Of a DNA stretch of 8,684 nucleotides, positions 1-6,830 are shown piece after piece. Position 1 is the first letter of the stretch; every line of letters begins with the position of its first letter. The stretch is from contig JALHLL010000129.1 in assembly GCA_022844575.1 (NCBI GenBank), positions 934-9,617 of the forward strand, read 5' to 3'. Source of the DNA: a bacterium. Lineage in GTDB: Bacteria > Bacteroidota > Ignavibacteria > Kapaibacteriales > UBA961. The position numbers and the translations under genes are program-made. The notes under the pieces are model-generated. The model saw only the letters and a program-made list of their open reading frames with translations. It made no database searches and was not told the origin of the DNA.

Positions 1-899
1 ATAATTTGTATAGATTGTGGTGCTGTTATGATAGGTTTTAAATACCCTGTCGAATCTGACAAAATTGTTTTATAGTCAAGAGTTACCTTTATATCAGATG
101 TTTTTAACAATGACAGCTTATGTACACCCCCACGAACAGCTACCGTAACTGTTGTAGGTAAAATTCTATGTCCGCTCAATTTTTCCGGTGCATTAATAAT
201 CTCGACCGGAATATTTTCCATGTCCATATCAACAAGTTCATCAACGGTTGCCGAAATTTGCACTTCCCTTGTTACGCATTCCACTAAGGGTTTCAGCGAG
301 TCACTCAATTTTGAAGAAACTGAAAAATCAGAAAAAACATCCATAAGTCGTATTGGTACAGTACTCCATGATGTAATATTTGCTAAGGATTCATAACTAC
401 CTGATAATTCAACACTATCAGGTTTCATCTTTAAAGTACTTGTCAAGCCATAAGTTTCAAAAAATTCAATACTGATATTAGGTTTTACAGGTACTTTTTT
501 CTTTGTAAGTACACTTAAACCTATACTGAATTCTTCAGGTGTTAAATCGACAATTTTATCGAGACTCAGATTTGGAAGTAGTCCCCTTAATATTTCATTT
601 TTGGTAAACAATATTCTGCCGATTGAGTCCGGTAATCTCGAATCGGTTTTTACATTACAAACAGGCGGTATCCCAATATATTGAAGGTTAAATAACTGCC
701 ATCCGTTTGTTCTTACCTTTACATCAACTCTCATCGGGTAACTCGTTGTGATAGCTTTCCCTTCCTGTACTGTTATCGTTACAGGGTACTGTACGATTTG
801 CGTAGTTACGGTCTTCAAACTCACATATATCCATAAACACATGGAAAGAAGACATGCAAATACGATTGAACCGATATTATTTTTGATTGATGAAGGCAT
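1..899 (-). CDS. YbbR/CdaR-like membrane-anchored protein (C-terminus beyond window)
   Basis: I translated 299 codons on the minus strand without a stop; the end lies beyond base 1. Residues 1-8 are short and polar. Residues about 9-28 form one hydrophobic segment (IGSIVFACLLSMCLWIYVSL), so this is a signal anchor with the rest outside the cytoplasm. The remainder is beta-rich and shows YbbR-repeat features: KKKVPVKPNI at 133-142, PDSVELSGS at 160-168, and a related unit around 229-262 (IPVEII, then TVTVAVRGG). YbbR-repeat proteins are about 300-400 residues long, so probably only a short tail is missing. In Firmicutes the family member CdaR regulates the c-di-AMP cyclase CdaA; no cdaA is visible here, so that role is only a possibility. 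The start ATG (899-897) shares one base with the TAA of the upstream ABC exporter, which suggests translational coupling. The family call is solid; the function is unknown. Confidence 0.8.
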   Translation of the reverse strand, partial: MPSSIKNNIGSIVFACLLSMCLWIYVSLKTVTTQIVQYPVTITVQEGKAITTSYPMRVDVKVRTNGWQLFNLQYIGIPPVCNVKTDSRLPDSIGRILFTKNEILRGLLPNLSLDKIVDLTPEEFSIGLSVLTKKKVPVKPNISIEFFETYGLTSTLKMKPDSVELSGSYESLANITSWSTVPIRLMDVFSDFSVSSKLSDSLKPLVECVTREVQISATVDELVDMDMENIPVEIINAPEKLSGHRILPTTVTVAVRGGVHKLSLLKTSDIKVTLDYKTILSDSTGYLKPIITAPQSIQI

Positions 900-2719
900 T
901 ACGTTGAAAATTGAATATCATAGAGTTTTCTATAAACGGAATTGTTTGCTAGCAACTGATTATGTGTACCCTGCTCCACTATACGTCCGTTTTCAAATAC
1001 ATATATACAATCACAATCGATTATCGTTGAAAGACGATGTGCAATAATAATTGCCGTCTGATGTTTTAGAACTTCGGTAATTGCTTCCTGTACAGCTTGC
1101 TCCGAAACAGAATCCAAAGCGGAGGTTGCTTCATCAAAAATAACAATCTCAGGACGATGTAACAATGCCCGTGCTATGGCAACTCTTTGTCTCTGTCCTC
1201 CTGAAAGCATGATTCCCCTATCACCGATATACGTATCATACCCATGCGACAAATTATTGATAAAATCATGGGCATGAGCAATTTTAGCTGCTCTCATCAC
1301 CTCTTCCATCGTGGCATTTGGTGAAGCAAGGCGTATATTATTGGCAATCGTATCGTTAAATAGAATCGATTCCTGTGAAACCACACCGAATAATGAGCGA
1401 TATGATTCAAGAGTAAAATCCTTAATATCCGAACCGTCAATTTCTATAGAACCCTTCTGAGGGTCGTAAAATCGTATCACCAAATCGGATAAAGTACTTT
1501 TACCACTGCCTGAAGAGCCGACCAGGGCAATTTTCTTCGATTTCGGTATAATAACTGTAGCATTTTCCAGAGCGTTCTTGTCTGAATAAGCAAAAGTTAT
1601 ATTATTAATTTTCAACTCATTATTAAACTCATTTACTGTTTTTTTGCCATCCCTTATGTTTGGTATCAAATCAAGAACGGAAAATACCCTTTCGGCAGCT
1701 ACCAAACCCCTTTGTACTTGCGCAGGCATTTCCGTTAATGCTGCTATGGGCTTCATTATTGCAAATAATGCAAAGAGGAATGTGAGGAGTTCCTCCCCTT
1801 TCATATTACCCGCATATACCTCCACGCCACCCATATATAGTACGACTGATAATGCTGCAATCGCAGTAAGTTCATTGATGGAGGGTATAAGCGAAGAAAC
1901 GATTTGATTTTTCATTGCAGCATTGACATAACGCTGGGTTTGATTAGTAAAGCGTTTGGAAACAACACTTTCCGCGCTTAATGACTTTATAATTCTTATA
2001 CCGGAAAGTACCTCGACAAGCACAGTAGTATAGCCGGCAACAGCATCTTGCATACGAAGACTATACCTTTTTAGAAATTTAACGGAGAAACGAATAAGTA
2101 ATAAGCTAAAAATACTTGTACTGAAAGCGATTAAAGTAAGTTTCGGCGAAAAGGAAAGTAATAACCCGAGAAAAAACAAAATTTGTATCGGCTCACGAAA
2201 TAAAGTGTACATTATCGGCGAAATGCCGCCGTGCATAACAGATATATCATTTGTTACCAACGACATAAGATCGCCGACTTTACGTTTATTGTAAAAGTCC
2301 ATCGAGAGTGACACAAGTTTATTGAATATAGAATCTCTCATGGATTTAACAACATACTCCGTAAAGCGTGTGTTTACAAGAGCCGAACACATTTTCAGTA
2401 TATTCTTAGCGAAGAAAATAGCAAAAATCATTAATGCCAAACGAAACAATGTCTCAAAAGGATCGGAACTGAATGTCAGATTTCTCAAAAATTCATAAAA
2501 ACCATTTTTAAGTCCTGCCAAAAACGATGTTTGAGTTGTCGCATGAACCGTTTGAGTTATGATTTGTGACTTAGTTCCGAAAAGAACTTCAAAAATCGGC
2601 TGAATAACTGCTATAGCGGCGGCATCAAGCAGTGAATACACAGTATTAAGTAAAATTGAAAGGAATAAAAGATGTCTGAAGCCCTTAAGAAAACCAAACA
2701 CTCTGAAGATAAGTTTCAT
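899..2719 (-). CDS. MsbA-type ABC exporter, fused permease and ATPase
   Basis: This 606-residue half-transporter should work as a homodimer in the inner membrane, using ATP to export a hydrophobic substrate (lipid, lipid A core, peptide or drug). The N-terminal half is an ABC exporter membrane domain with hydrophobic segments near residues 13-40, 90-112, 168-215 and 280-330. The C-terminal half is a complete ATPase: Walker A GSSGSGKST at 401-409, Q-loop Gln449, signature LSGGQ at 505-509, Walker B IVIFDE with catalytic Glu530, D-loop SALD at 533-536, and H-loop His561. All key residues are present. Its length fits MsbA/LmrA-type proteins (about 580-610). The start ATG is preceded by a modest purine-rich AAGTAGG. 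The downstream YbbR-like gene overlaps its stop codon by one base. In a Gram-negative of this type a lipid flippase is plausible, but multidrug exporters share the architecture, so the substrate cannot be assigned. Confidence 0.93.
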   Translation of the reverse strand: MKLIFRVFGFLKGFRHLLFLSILLNTVYSLLDAAAIAVIQPIFEVLFGTKSQIITQTVHATTQTSFLAGLKNGFYEFLRNLTFSSDPFETLFRLALMIFAIFFAKNILKMCSALVNTRFTEYVVKSMRDSIFNKLVSLSMDFYNKRKVGDLMSLVTNDISVMHGGISPIMYTLFREPIQILFFLGLLLSFSPKLTLIAFSTSIFSLLLIRFSVKFLKRYSLRMQDAVAGYTTVLVEVLSGIRIIKSLSAESVVSKRFTNQTQRYVNAAMKNQIVSSLIPSINELTAIAALSVVLYMGGVEVYAGNMKGEELLTFLFALFAIMKPIAALTEMPAQVQRGLVAAERVFSVLDLIPNIRDGKKTVNEFNNELKINNITFAYSDKNALENATVIIPKSKKIALVGSSGSGKSTLSDLVIRFYDPQKGSIEIDGSDIKDFTLESYRSLFGVVSQESILFNDTIANNIRLASPNATMEEVMRAAKIAHAHDFINNLSHGYDTYIGDRGIMLSGGQRQRVAIARALLHRPEIVIFDEATSALDSVSEQAVQEAITEVLKHQTAIIIAHRLSTIIDCDCIYVFENGRIVEQGTHNQLLANNSVYRKLYDIQFST

Positions 2720-2749
2720 GTACCTACTTTTATATGAATTAAGCCATTA

Positions 2750-2757
2750 CAAAATTA
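2750..2757 (-). promoter_or_regulatory. Candidate -7 box (TAATTTTG) for the exporter operon
   Basis: Read on the minus strand, TAATTTTG matches the Bacteroidota TAnnTTTG box exactly and lies 30 bases before the exporter ATG, giving a leader of about 25 bases. I see no convincing TTG at the -33 position, so the call is tentative. Confidence 0.35.
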
Positions 2758-2940
2758 CGTTAACGAATCTGGATGTATCTTTATTCTTTATGCTTCCGCA
2801 AACATCCTTATAGTACGTAATACACTCGGTAATCTAATAGAACGGACTATATACAAATAGCAAAAGTTAGTGTCATTTGCTTTAATATCTGCCTTCAGAA
2901 CTAAAATATGAATATGGTTTTGTAATCCCCAATACACACA

Positions 2941-2970
2941 TTTAGGCTTTATATCGACTAAAAGTCTAAA
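2941..2970. repeat. 10-bp inverted repeat with 10-base loop
   Basis: TTTAGGCTTT (2941-2950) pairs with AAAGTCTAAA (2961-2970). As RNA this gives nine Watson-Crick pairs and one G-U. The loop is 2951-2960. On the plus strand it is followed by the T-rich run ATTTTTCTTTTC, which resembles a weak intrinsic terminator, but no gene on that strand lies upstream. It could equally be a protein-binding site: its centre is about 56 bases before the predicted rpsF transcription start. A smaller alternative hairpin, GACT/AGTC (2956-2966), overlaps it. Confidence 0.55.
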
Positions 2971-2998
2971 ATTTTTCTTTTCTTACGTATAAGTTTCG

Positions 2999-3006
2999 TA
3001 TTTTTG
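2999..3006 (+). promoter_or_regulatory. Candidate -7 box (TATTTTTG) for the rpsF-rplI operon
   Basis: TATTTTTG is an exact match to the Bacteroidota TAnnTTTG box. It would place transcription start near 3012 and give a leader of about 66 bases before rpsF. The -33 region is T-rich (TTTTTCTTTTC, 2972-2982) without a clean TTG. The position and the structured leader directly downstream support it. Confidence 0.45.
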
Positions 3007-3023
3007 TGGTCTTTCAATTCCCT

Positions 3024-3059
3024 GCCGTGCCTTAGGGTTTACGGCTGTTTTAATAAACA
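3024..3059 (+). promoter_or_regulatory. Structured rpsF leader: two adjacent hairpins
   Basis: Hairpin 1: GCCGT (3024-3028) pairs with ACGGC (3041-3045), and inside it GCC (3029-3031) pairs with GGT (3036-3038; one G-U) around loop TTAG, leaving a TT bulge at 3039-3040. Hairpin 2 follows with no gap: TGTTT (3046-3050), loop TAAT, AAACA (3055-3059). An alternative pairing of CCCT (3020-3023) with AGGG (3034-3037) would leave CCG (3025-3027) single-stranded. Leaders of rpsF in several phyla bind the S6:S18 complex through an unpaired CCG in a stem-loop, so an autoregulatory role is plausible here. The helices are seen in the sequence; the regulatory role is inferred. Confidence 0.45.
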
Positions 3060-3064
3060 ACCAT

Positions 3065-3070
3065 AGGAGA
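3065..3070 (+). promoter_or_regulatory. Strong ribosome binding site of rpsF
   Basis: AGGAGA lies seven bases before the ATG at 3078 and is among the clearest Shine-Dalgarno sequences in the window. It fixes the start of rpsF and sits six bases after the second leader hairpin. Confidence 0.8.
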
Positions 3071-3077
3071 ATTCAGA

Positions 3078-3455
3078 ATGAGCGCACGCCGCTTATATGA
3101 ATCCACGTACATTATCAATGCAGCATTGGAAGATGCTGATATTGAACAAGTGGTCGCACGTGTTACAGAATACATAGAACAACACGGCGGAAATATTATT
3201 GACCACAACAAATGGGGTCGTCGTCGCCTTGCATACCCAATTAAGAAAAAACATAATGGGTTTTATGTGTATATGGCATATGAAATAGCTCCGGCTATTG
3301 TTCCGATGATTGAACGTATGTTTACTCTCGAAGAGAATGTACTGCGTCATTTATCAGTTCATCTTCCGCAAAAATTGCGTGATTACCGTGCTGCACGTGT
3401 TGCATATGCAGCAGCTCAAGCAGCAAAAGCAGCAGCCGAAAAACAAGGCGAATAA
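3078..3455 (+). CDS. rpsF: 30S ribosomal protein S6
   Basis: S6 is a primary component of the 30S platform, where it binds 16S rRNA as a heterodimer with S18. The 125-residue product shows the family pattern throughout: YESTYIINAAL near residue 7, the GGNIIDHNKWGRRRLAYPI stretch around 39-57 with the conserved W-G-R-R-L-A-Y-P-I core, GFYVYMAYE, and the closing helix region LEENVLRHLSVHL. The typical length is 95-135. After the core comes an Ala/Lys-rich tail (about residues 102-125) with several Ala runs, which is common and poorly conserved in S6. The start is set by AGGAGA seven bases upstream. The next gene, 42 bases downstream, is rplI. The usual partner gene rpsR is not between them. Confidence 0.97.
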   Translation: MSARRLYESTYIINAALEDADIEQVVARVTEYIEQHGGNIIDHNKWGRRRLAYPIKKKHNGFYVYMAYEIAPAIVPMIERMFTLEENVLRHLSVHLPQKLRDYRAARVAYAAAQAAKAAAEKQGE

Positions 3456-3497
3456 TTTATCCAAACTCACTTACTGTAGAAATTACGAAAGAACGTC

Positions 3498-3941
3498 ATG
3501 AAAATCATTCTTCGTCAAGAGGTAGAAAATTTGGGTGCTATGGGTGAAATCGTCACTGTACGCGATGGCTATGCACGTAACTACCTTATACCTAATAACC
3601 TTGCATACTATGCAACACCGGGCGCGATTAAATCATTCGAGTCCGAGAAAAAACGTTACATTGCCAATATGGCAAAACTGAAAACCGAAGCCGAACTTCT
3701 TGCTTCAAAATTGGCCGAAATTCAACTATCGATTGGTATGAAAGTCGGTGAGGAAGGTCGTTTGTTCGGTACTGTTACACAACAAATGGTGGCAGACGAG
3801 TTACAATTACGCGGTTATGATATTGACAAACGTAATGTAACGATAGATGAACCGATTAAATCATTAGGGGTATTTGATGTAAAAGTTAAACTTCACCCCG
3901 AAGTGACGACAACAGTTAAAGTATGGGTTATAAGCGAATAA
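3498..3941 (+). CDS. rplI: 50S ribosomal protein L9
   Basis: L9 binds 23S rRNA near the base of the L1 stalk and helps maintain reading frame. This 147-residue protein is full length (usual about 148). The N-terminal RNA-binding domain is typical: EVENLGAMGEIVTVRDGYARNYLIPNNLA spans about residues 8-36, cited here by its landmarks NLG, DGYARNYLIP and LA. A charged connecting helix follows (about 45-75). The C-terminal domain has GEEGRLFGTVT, IDKRNVTI, EPIKSLG and VKLHPEV. The ATG is preceded only by a weak purine run (CGAAAGAA), so translation may depend partly on rpsF. A strong intrinsic terminator begins 23 bases after the stop codon. Confidence 0.97.
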   Translation: MKIILRQEVENLGAMGEIVTVRDGYARNYLIPNNLAYYATPGAIKSFESEKKRYIANMAKLKTEAELLASKLAEIQLSIGMKVGEEGRLFGTVTQQMVADELQLRGYDIDKRNVTIDEPIKSLGVFDVKVKLHPEVTTTVKVWVISE

Positions 3942-3964
3942 TCATTTAACTAAAAAACGTTGTT

Positions 3965-4006
3965 AAACGCATAGACAGTGTAAAATTTGTCTATGCGTTT
4001 TTTTTT
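3965..4006 (+). terminator. Intrinsic terminator of the rpsF-rplI operon
   Basis: AAACGCATAGACA (3965-3977) is perfectly complementary to TGTCTATGCGTTT (3988-4000). It gives a 13-bp stem with a 10-base loop, followed directly by an uninterrupted T run (3998-4006). This is a textbook rho-independent terminator. It rules out the in-frame upstream ATG at 3987 as the start of the next gene. Confidence 0.95.
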
Positions 4007-4022
4007 GCCGGTAGGAGTAAAT

Positions 4023-4943
4023 ATGGCTAAAATCGTCATTACGGGTGGTTCGGGACTTCTCGGAAAAAAACTTATAGATACACTTCTTCAAAAACAACAT
4101 GAAGTCATTGTATTTACACGCTCAATATCTACAGACAAAAAAAATCACCACCCGCTATTACAATATAAGACATGGAATCCTTTATCGGGTGACAAAGAGT
4201 GGACTCAATGGATAGACGGTTCGGATGTTGTAATACACTTGGCAGGAGCTCCGGTTTCAGAGCGTTGGACAAAAAAGCATAAACAAGTTATTATGAAGAG
4301 TCGTTCTCTTATTACTCAATATCTTTCCGAAAGCATCAATAATTCAATACACCCCCCAAAGTTTTTCTTTTCTGCATCTGCAGTTGGCTATTATGGGAAT
4401 GTTGAAGAAGAAATTTGTGATGAAAGCTCAATACCACCCTATTCGGAAGACTTCCTTTCGCATGTTTGCAAAGAATGGGAACAGTCGGCACAGATAGCTG
4501 AAGAAAAAACTCGTCTTGTCATCGGAAGGATAGGAATTGTTTTAGATAAAAATGAAGGTGCACTCTCAAAAATGTTACCTACATTCCGCTTTGGTATAGG
4601 GGGAATTTTCGGTACAGGAAATCAGTGGTGGTCGTGGATACATCACATGGACGTTGTCGGAATGATTGTTTGGGCGATGGAAAATGAGAGTATCAAAGGC
4701 ATCATGAATATCGTATCGCCTAACCCGGTAAGAATGAGAACATTCGCAAAGACTTTAGGTGTCGTACTCAGGAGACCCGTTTTTTTATCAATTCCTAAGT
4801 TTGTACTTTCAATTGTGATGGGTGAAAATGCCGTGATGGTCACAAATAGTCAAAGGGTAATACCGAATGTTGCACAACAAAAGGGTTATGAATTTCGTTT
4901 TCCTGATTTGGAACATTCACTTCGAGATATTCTCACCGATTAA
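4023..4943 (+). CDS. TIGR01777 (YfcH/SDR39U1) family NAD(P)-dependent epimerase-like protein
   Basis: The 306-residue product is an atypical extended short-chain dehydrogenase with a DUF1731-type C-terminus. The N-terminal Rossmann motif is TGGSGLLG (7-14), and its Gly pattern fits NADP binding. Family landmarks follow: HLAGAPVSERW (72-82), SRSLIT (93-98), SASAVGYYG (117-125), GRIGIVLD (168-175), and WWSWIHHMDVV (202-212). The C-terminal region from about 250 (RRPVFLSIPKF, then GENAVMVTNSQRVIP) matches the DUF1731 part. As in the family, no classical YxxxK catalytic pair follows the Tyr residues at 123-124. Family members are often mislabelled cell division inhibitor SulA; their substrate is unknown. 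The start is ATG 4023, because TAGGAG lies at 4012-4017. The in-frame ATG at 3987 falls inside the terminator. The DJ-1 gene begins 12 bases after the stop. Confidence 0.92.
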   Translation: MAKIVITGGSGLLGKKLIDTLLQKQHEVIVFTRSISTDKKNHHPLLQYKTWNPLSGDKEWTQWIDGSDVVIHLAGAPVSERWTKKHKQVIMKSRSLITQYLSESINNSIHPPKFFFSASAVGYYGNVEEEICDESSIPPYSEDFLSHVCKEWEQSAQIAEEKTRLVIGRIGIVLDKNEGALSKMLPTFRFGIGGIFGTGNQWWSWIHHMDVVGMIVWAMENESIKGIMNIVSPNPVRMRTFAKTLGVVLRRPVFLSIPKFVLSIVMGENAVMVTNSQRVIPNVAQQKGYEFRFPDLEHSLRDILTD

Positions 4944-4955
4944 GGGCTTTAAACA

Positions 4956-5537
4956 ATGGAAAGTATGAATCATGTATTGGTAATGATAGCTCACGGCTCC
5001 GAAGAAATGGAGGCGGTGACCATTATTGATATATTGAGGAGGGCGGGTTTATCCGTTATCGTCGGCGGTGATAATGAAATTGTAACATGTTCGCGCGGTA
5101 TTCGCATAATACCTGATATGCAATTAGAGCAAATATCCGAAAATGATACATTTGAAATGATTGTAATTCCGGGCGGAAATGATGGTGTACTCAATCTTAT
5201 TTCCGATCCTAATACGGAGCGTATCCTGAATATGCATCTCGATAGAAATGGGTTTATAGCCGCTATATGTGCCGCACCTTCACTATTGGCTGAATTCAAC
5301 CTTCTACCTGATGATATTGCTTTAACAAGCCATCCATCGGTAAAGCACTTGTTAAATGAATATACTTATTTAGAAGAATCCGTTGTAATAGACAGAAATT
5401 TTATAACGAGCCGTGGCGCAGGCACTGCAATAGAGTTTAGTCTTTCATTAGTAGAAATACTTGTTGATAGCGAAAAAACAGAACGAATTGCAAAAGACAT
5501 ATTGTTCAATAATAACAGTATTGCGCCACAACTATAA
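4956..5537 (+). CDS. DJ-1/PfpI family protein
   Basis: This 193-residue protein belongs to the DJ-1 (ThiJ/YajL) branch of the class I glutamine amidotransferase-like superfamily. The opening VLVMIAHGSEEMEAV with Glu19 matches the conserved Glu of DJ-1 that supports the cysteine. The nucleophile elbow AAICAAPS carries Cys105, and HPSVK carries His126. The later TSRGAGTAIEFSLSLVEIL stretch is also diagnostic, as is the length of about 190. Proposed activities in the family include protein or nucleotide deglycation, glyoxalase activity and redox sensing; which applies cannot be told here. The chosen ATG at 4956 has AAGGG nine bases upstream. The ATG at 4965 is too far from it. The short gap to the epimerase gene suggests co-transcription. 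Confidence 0.93.
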   Translation: MESMNHVLVMIAHGSEEMEAVTIIDILRRAGLSVIVGGDNEIVTCSRGIRIIPDMQLEQISENDTFEMIVIPGGNDGVLNLISDPNTERILNMHLDRNGFIAAICAAPSLLAEFNLLPDDIALTSHPSVKHLLNEYTYLEESVVIDRNFITSRGAGTAIEFSLSLVEILVDSEKTERIAKDILFNNNSIAPQL

Positions 5538-5546
5538 TTAACACCG

Positions 5547-5554
5547 TAAATTTG
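5547..5554 (+). promoter_or_regulatory. Candidate -7 box (TAAATTTG) for the acyl-CoA dehydrogenase gene
   Basis: TAAATTTG is an exact TAnnTTTG match in the 57-base gap after the DJ-1 gene, 40 bases before the dehydrogenase ATG. A TTG at 5521-5523 lies 23 bases upstream and could serve as the -33 element. Transcription would start near 5560. Confidence 0.4.
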
Positions 5555-5594
5555 TAAACGAATATAATATTTTATTGAAATCGGAGAACTGAAT

Positions 5595-6764
5595 ATGACC
5601 GATACCATTACCGAAACATTAAATTTTGAATTAACGGACGATCTGAAATTAATACAAGATGCGGCTCGCAACTTTGCTCAGAACGAAATAGCTCCCATTG
5701 CACTCCATTATGATGAAACACAAGAGTTCCCTCATGAGATTTTCAGAAAATTAGGAAGACTTGGATTTTTAGGAATACTTGTACCGACAGAATATGGCGG
5801 TTCGGGCATGGGGTATCAGGAGTATGCTGTCATAGTAGAAGAGCTTGCTCGTGCTTGTCCATCAATTGCTCTTGGTGTTGCTGCACATAACGGTTTGGGT
5901 ATAGGGCATATCTTACGTTTCGGTTCTGAAGAAATCAAACAAAAATATTTGCCGATGCTGGCTTCGGGCGAAACACTTGCTGCATGGGGATTAACCGAGC
6001 CGGGCTCAGGGTCCGATGCAGGGGGAATGCGTACAGTTGGTGTAAGAGATGGAGATGATATAATAATCAACGGCTCAAAGAATTTCATAACACATGGGAA
6101 TGTTGGCAATGTATGTGTTGTTATGACCGTAACCTCTCCGGAAAATGGTAAGAAAGGTATTTCTGCAATAGTTGTTGATAAGTCCATGAAGGGCTTCTAT
6201 GGCTCGAAAAAAGAAAATAAATTAGGTATGCGTTGTTCCGATACTGCAGGAATAACCCTTGATAATGTGAGAGTACCTGCAGCTAATATACTCGGTAATG
6301 AAGGTGAAGGTTTTATTCAAGCATTACAAATACTTGATGGAGGTCGTATTTCAATTGCGGCGTTGTCTGTCGGATTAGCACAAGGTGCTCTTGATGCAGC
6401 ATTAAAGTATTCGAATGAGCGGAAGCAATTCGGACAAAGATTACACGAAATGCCTGCTATTCAATTTAAGTTGGCGCGTATTGCAACGGAAGTGGAAGCT
6501 GCGAGAGCACTTACTTACAAAGCTGCATGGATGCGCGATAATGGACAGAATATAACCTTGGCAGCCGCGCAAGCAAAAATGTATGCAAGTGAGATTTGTG
6601 TAAAAGCTGCGGAAGATGCTATACAAATACATGGCGGTTATGGATATATTAAGGAATATCCGGTTGAGAAGTTATGGCGTGATTCGAAATTACTTACCAT
6701 AGGTGAAGGTACGAGCGAGGTACAACGTATGGTGATTGCACGTAATATTTTTGCACAGATGTAA
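5595..6764 (+). CDS. Acyl-CoA dehydrogenase (short/medium-chain type)
   Basis: This FAD enzyme oxidises an acyl-CoA to the trans-2-enoyl-CoA and passes electrons to electron-transfer flavoprotein, as in fatty acid beta-oxidation or branched-chain amino acid breakdown. The 389-residue length is standard (about 380-390). Both family signatures are present: GLTEPGSGSDAGG at 132-144 and the C-terminal region QIHGGYGYIKEYPVEKLWRD. The helical substrate/FAD segment includes ERKQFGQRL. The catalytic base is Glu371 in IGEGTSEVQR, the position used by short- and medium-chain enzymes; isovaleryl-type enzymes carry it elsewhere. Chain-length preference cannot be fixed from sequence alone. GGAGA at 5583-5587 sets the ATG. 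No ETF or enoyl-CoA hydratase gene is adjacent. An intrinsic terminator follows. Confidence 0.95.
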   Translation: MTDTITETLNFELTDDLKLIQDAARNFAQNEIAPIALHYDETQEFPHEIFRKLGRLGFLGILVPTEYGGSGMGYQEYAVIVEELARACPSIALGVAAHNGLGIGHILRFGSEEIKQKYLPMLASGETLAAWGLTEPGSGSDAGGMRTVGVRDGDDIIINGSKNFITHGNVGNVCVVMTVTSPENGKKGISAIVVDKSMKGFYGSKKENKLGMRCSDTAGITLDNVRVPAANILGNEGEGFIQALQILDGGRISIAALSVGLAQGALDAALKYSNERKQFGQRLHEMPAIQFKLARIATEVEAARALTYKAAWMRDNGQNITLAAAQAKMYASEICVKAAEDAIQIHGGYGYIKEYPVEKLWRDSKLLTIGEGTSEVQRMVIARNIFAQM

Positions 6765-6790
6765 TCAGTTAATTTTTTTTGTAGAATTAG

Positions 6791-6819
6791 AAAGCGAAGT
6801 GAATATCTTCGCTTTTTTT
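6791..6819 (+). terminator. Intrinsic terminator after the acyl-CoA dehydrogenase gene
   Basis: AAAGCGAAG (6791-6799) pairs perfectly with CTTCGCTTT (6807-6815) around a seven-base loop, and the T run continues to 6819. It lies 26 bases after the stop codon and separates this gene from the glycosyltransferase, which starts only 12 bases after the T run. Confidence 0.92.
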
Positions 6820-6830
6820 ATAGTTTTTTG

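Larger units (their letters stand above)
2720..3077. other. Divergent intergenic region without a gene
   Basis: This 358-base gap separates the leftward exporter operon from the rightward rpsF operon. All reading frames on both strands are short and lack a credible protein. I see no tRNA. It holds candidate promoters pointing each way (about 2750 leftward, 2999 rightward), an imperfect inverted repeat at 2941-2970, and the structured rpsF leader. The part from about 2760 to 2940 remains unexplained. Confidence 0.75.

Noticed and set aside
748..1047. Plus-strand reading frame of 99 codons
   Set aside because: It is antisense to the exporter/YbbR junction, whose proteins are well supported. 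It has no ribosome binding site or recognisable domain.
1644..1907. Plus-strand reading frame of 87 codons
   Set aside because: It is antisense to the exporter membrane domain and looks like a composition shadow.
3410..3450. GCA-rich repeat-like tract at the end of rpsF
   Set aside because: It reflects the Ala/Lys-rich S6 tail and is not an independent DNA repeat.
3310..3501. Second-frame reading frame spanning the rpsF end and the gap, checked as a possible rpsR
   Set aside because: Its translation shows no S18 motif, and it overlaps the end of rpsF in another frame.
3987..4022. Upstream in-frame ATG extending the epimerase by 12 residues
   Set aside because: It lies inside the rplI terminator hairpin. 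The ATG at 4023 has a proper TAGGAG upstream and starts right at the Rossmann strand.
5816..6187. Minus-strand reading frame of 123 codons inside the acyl-CoA dehydrogenase gene
   Set aside because: It is antisense to a complete conserved enzyme, with no start signal or known domain.
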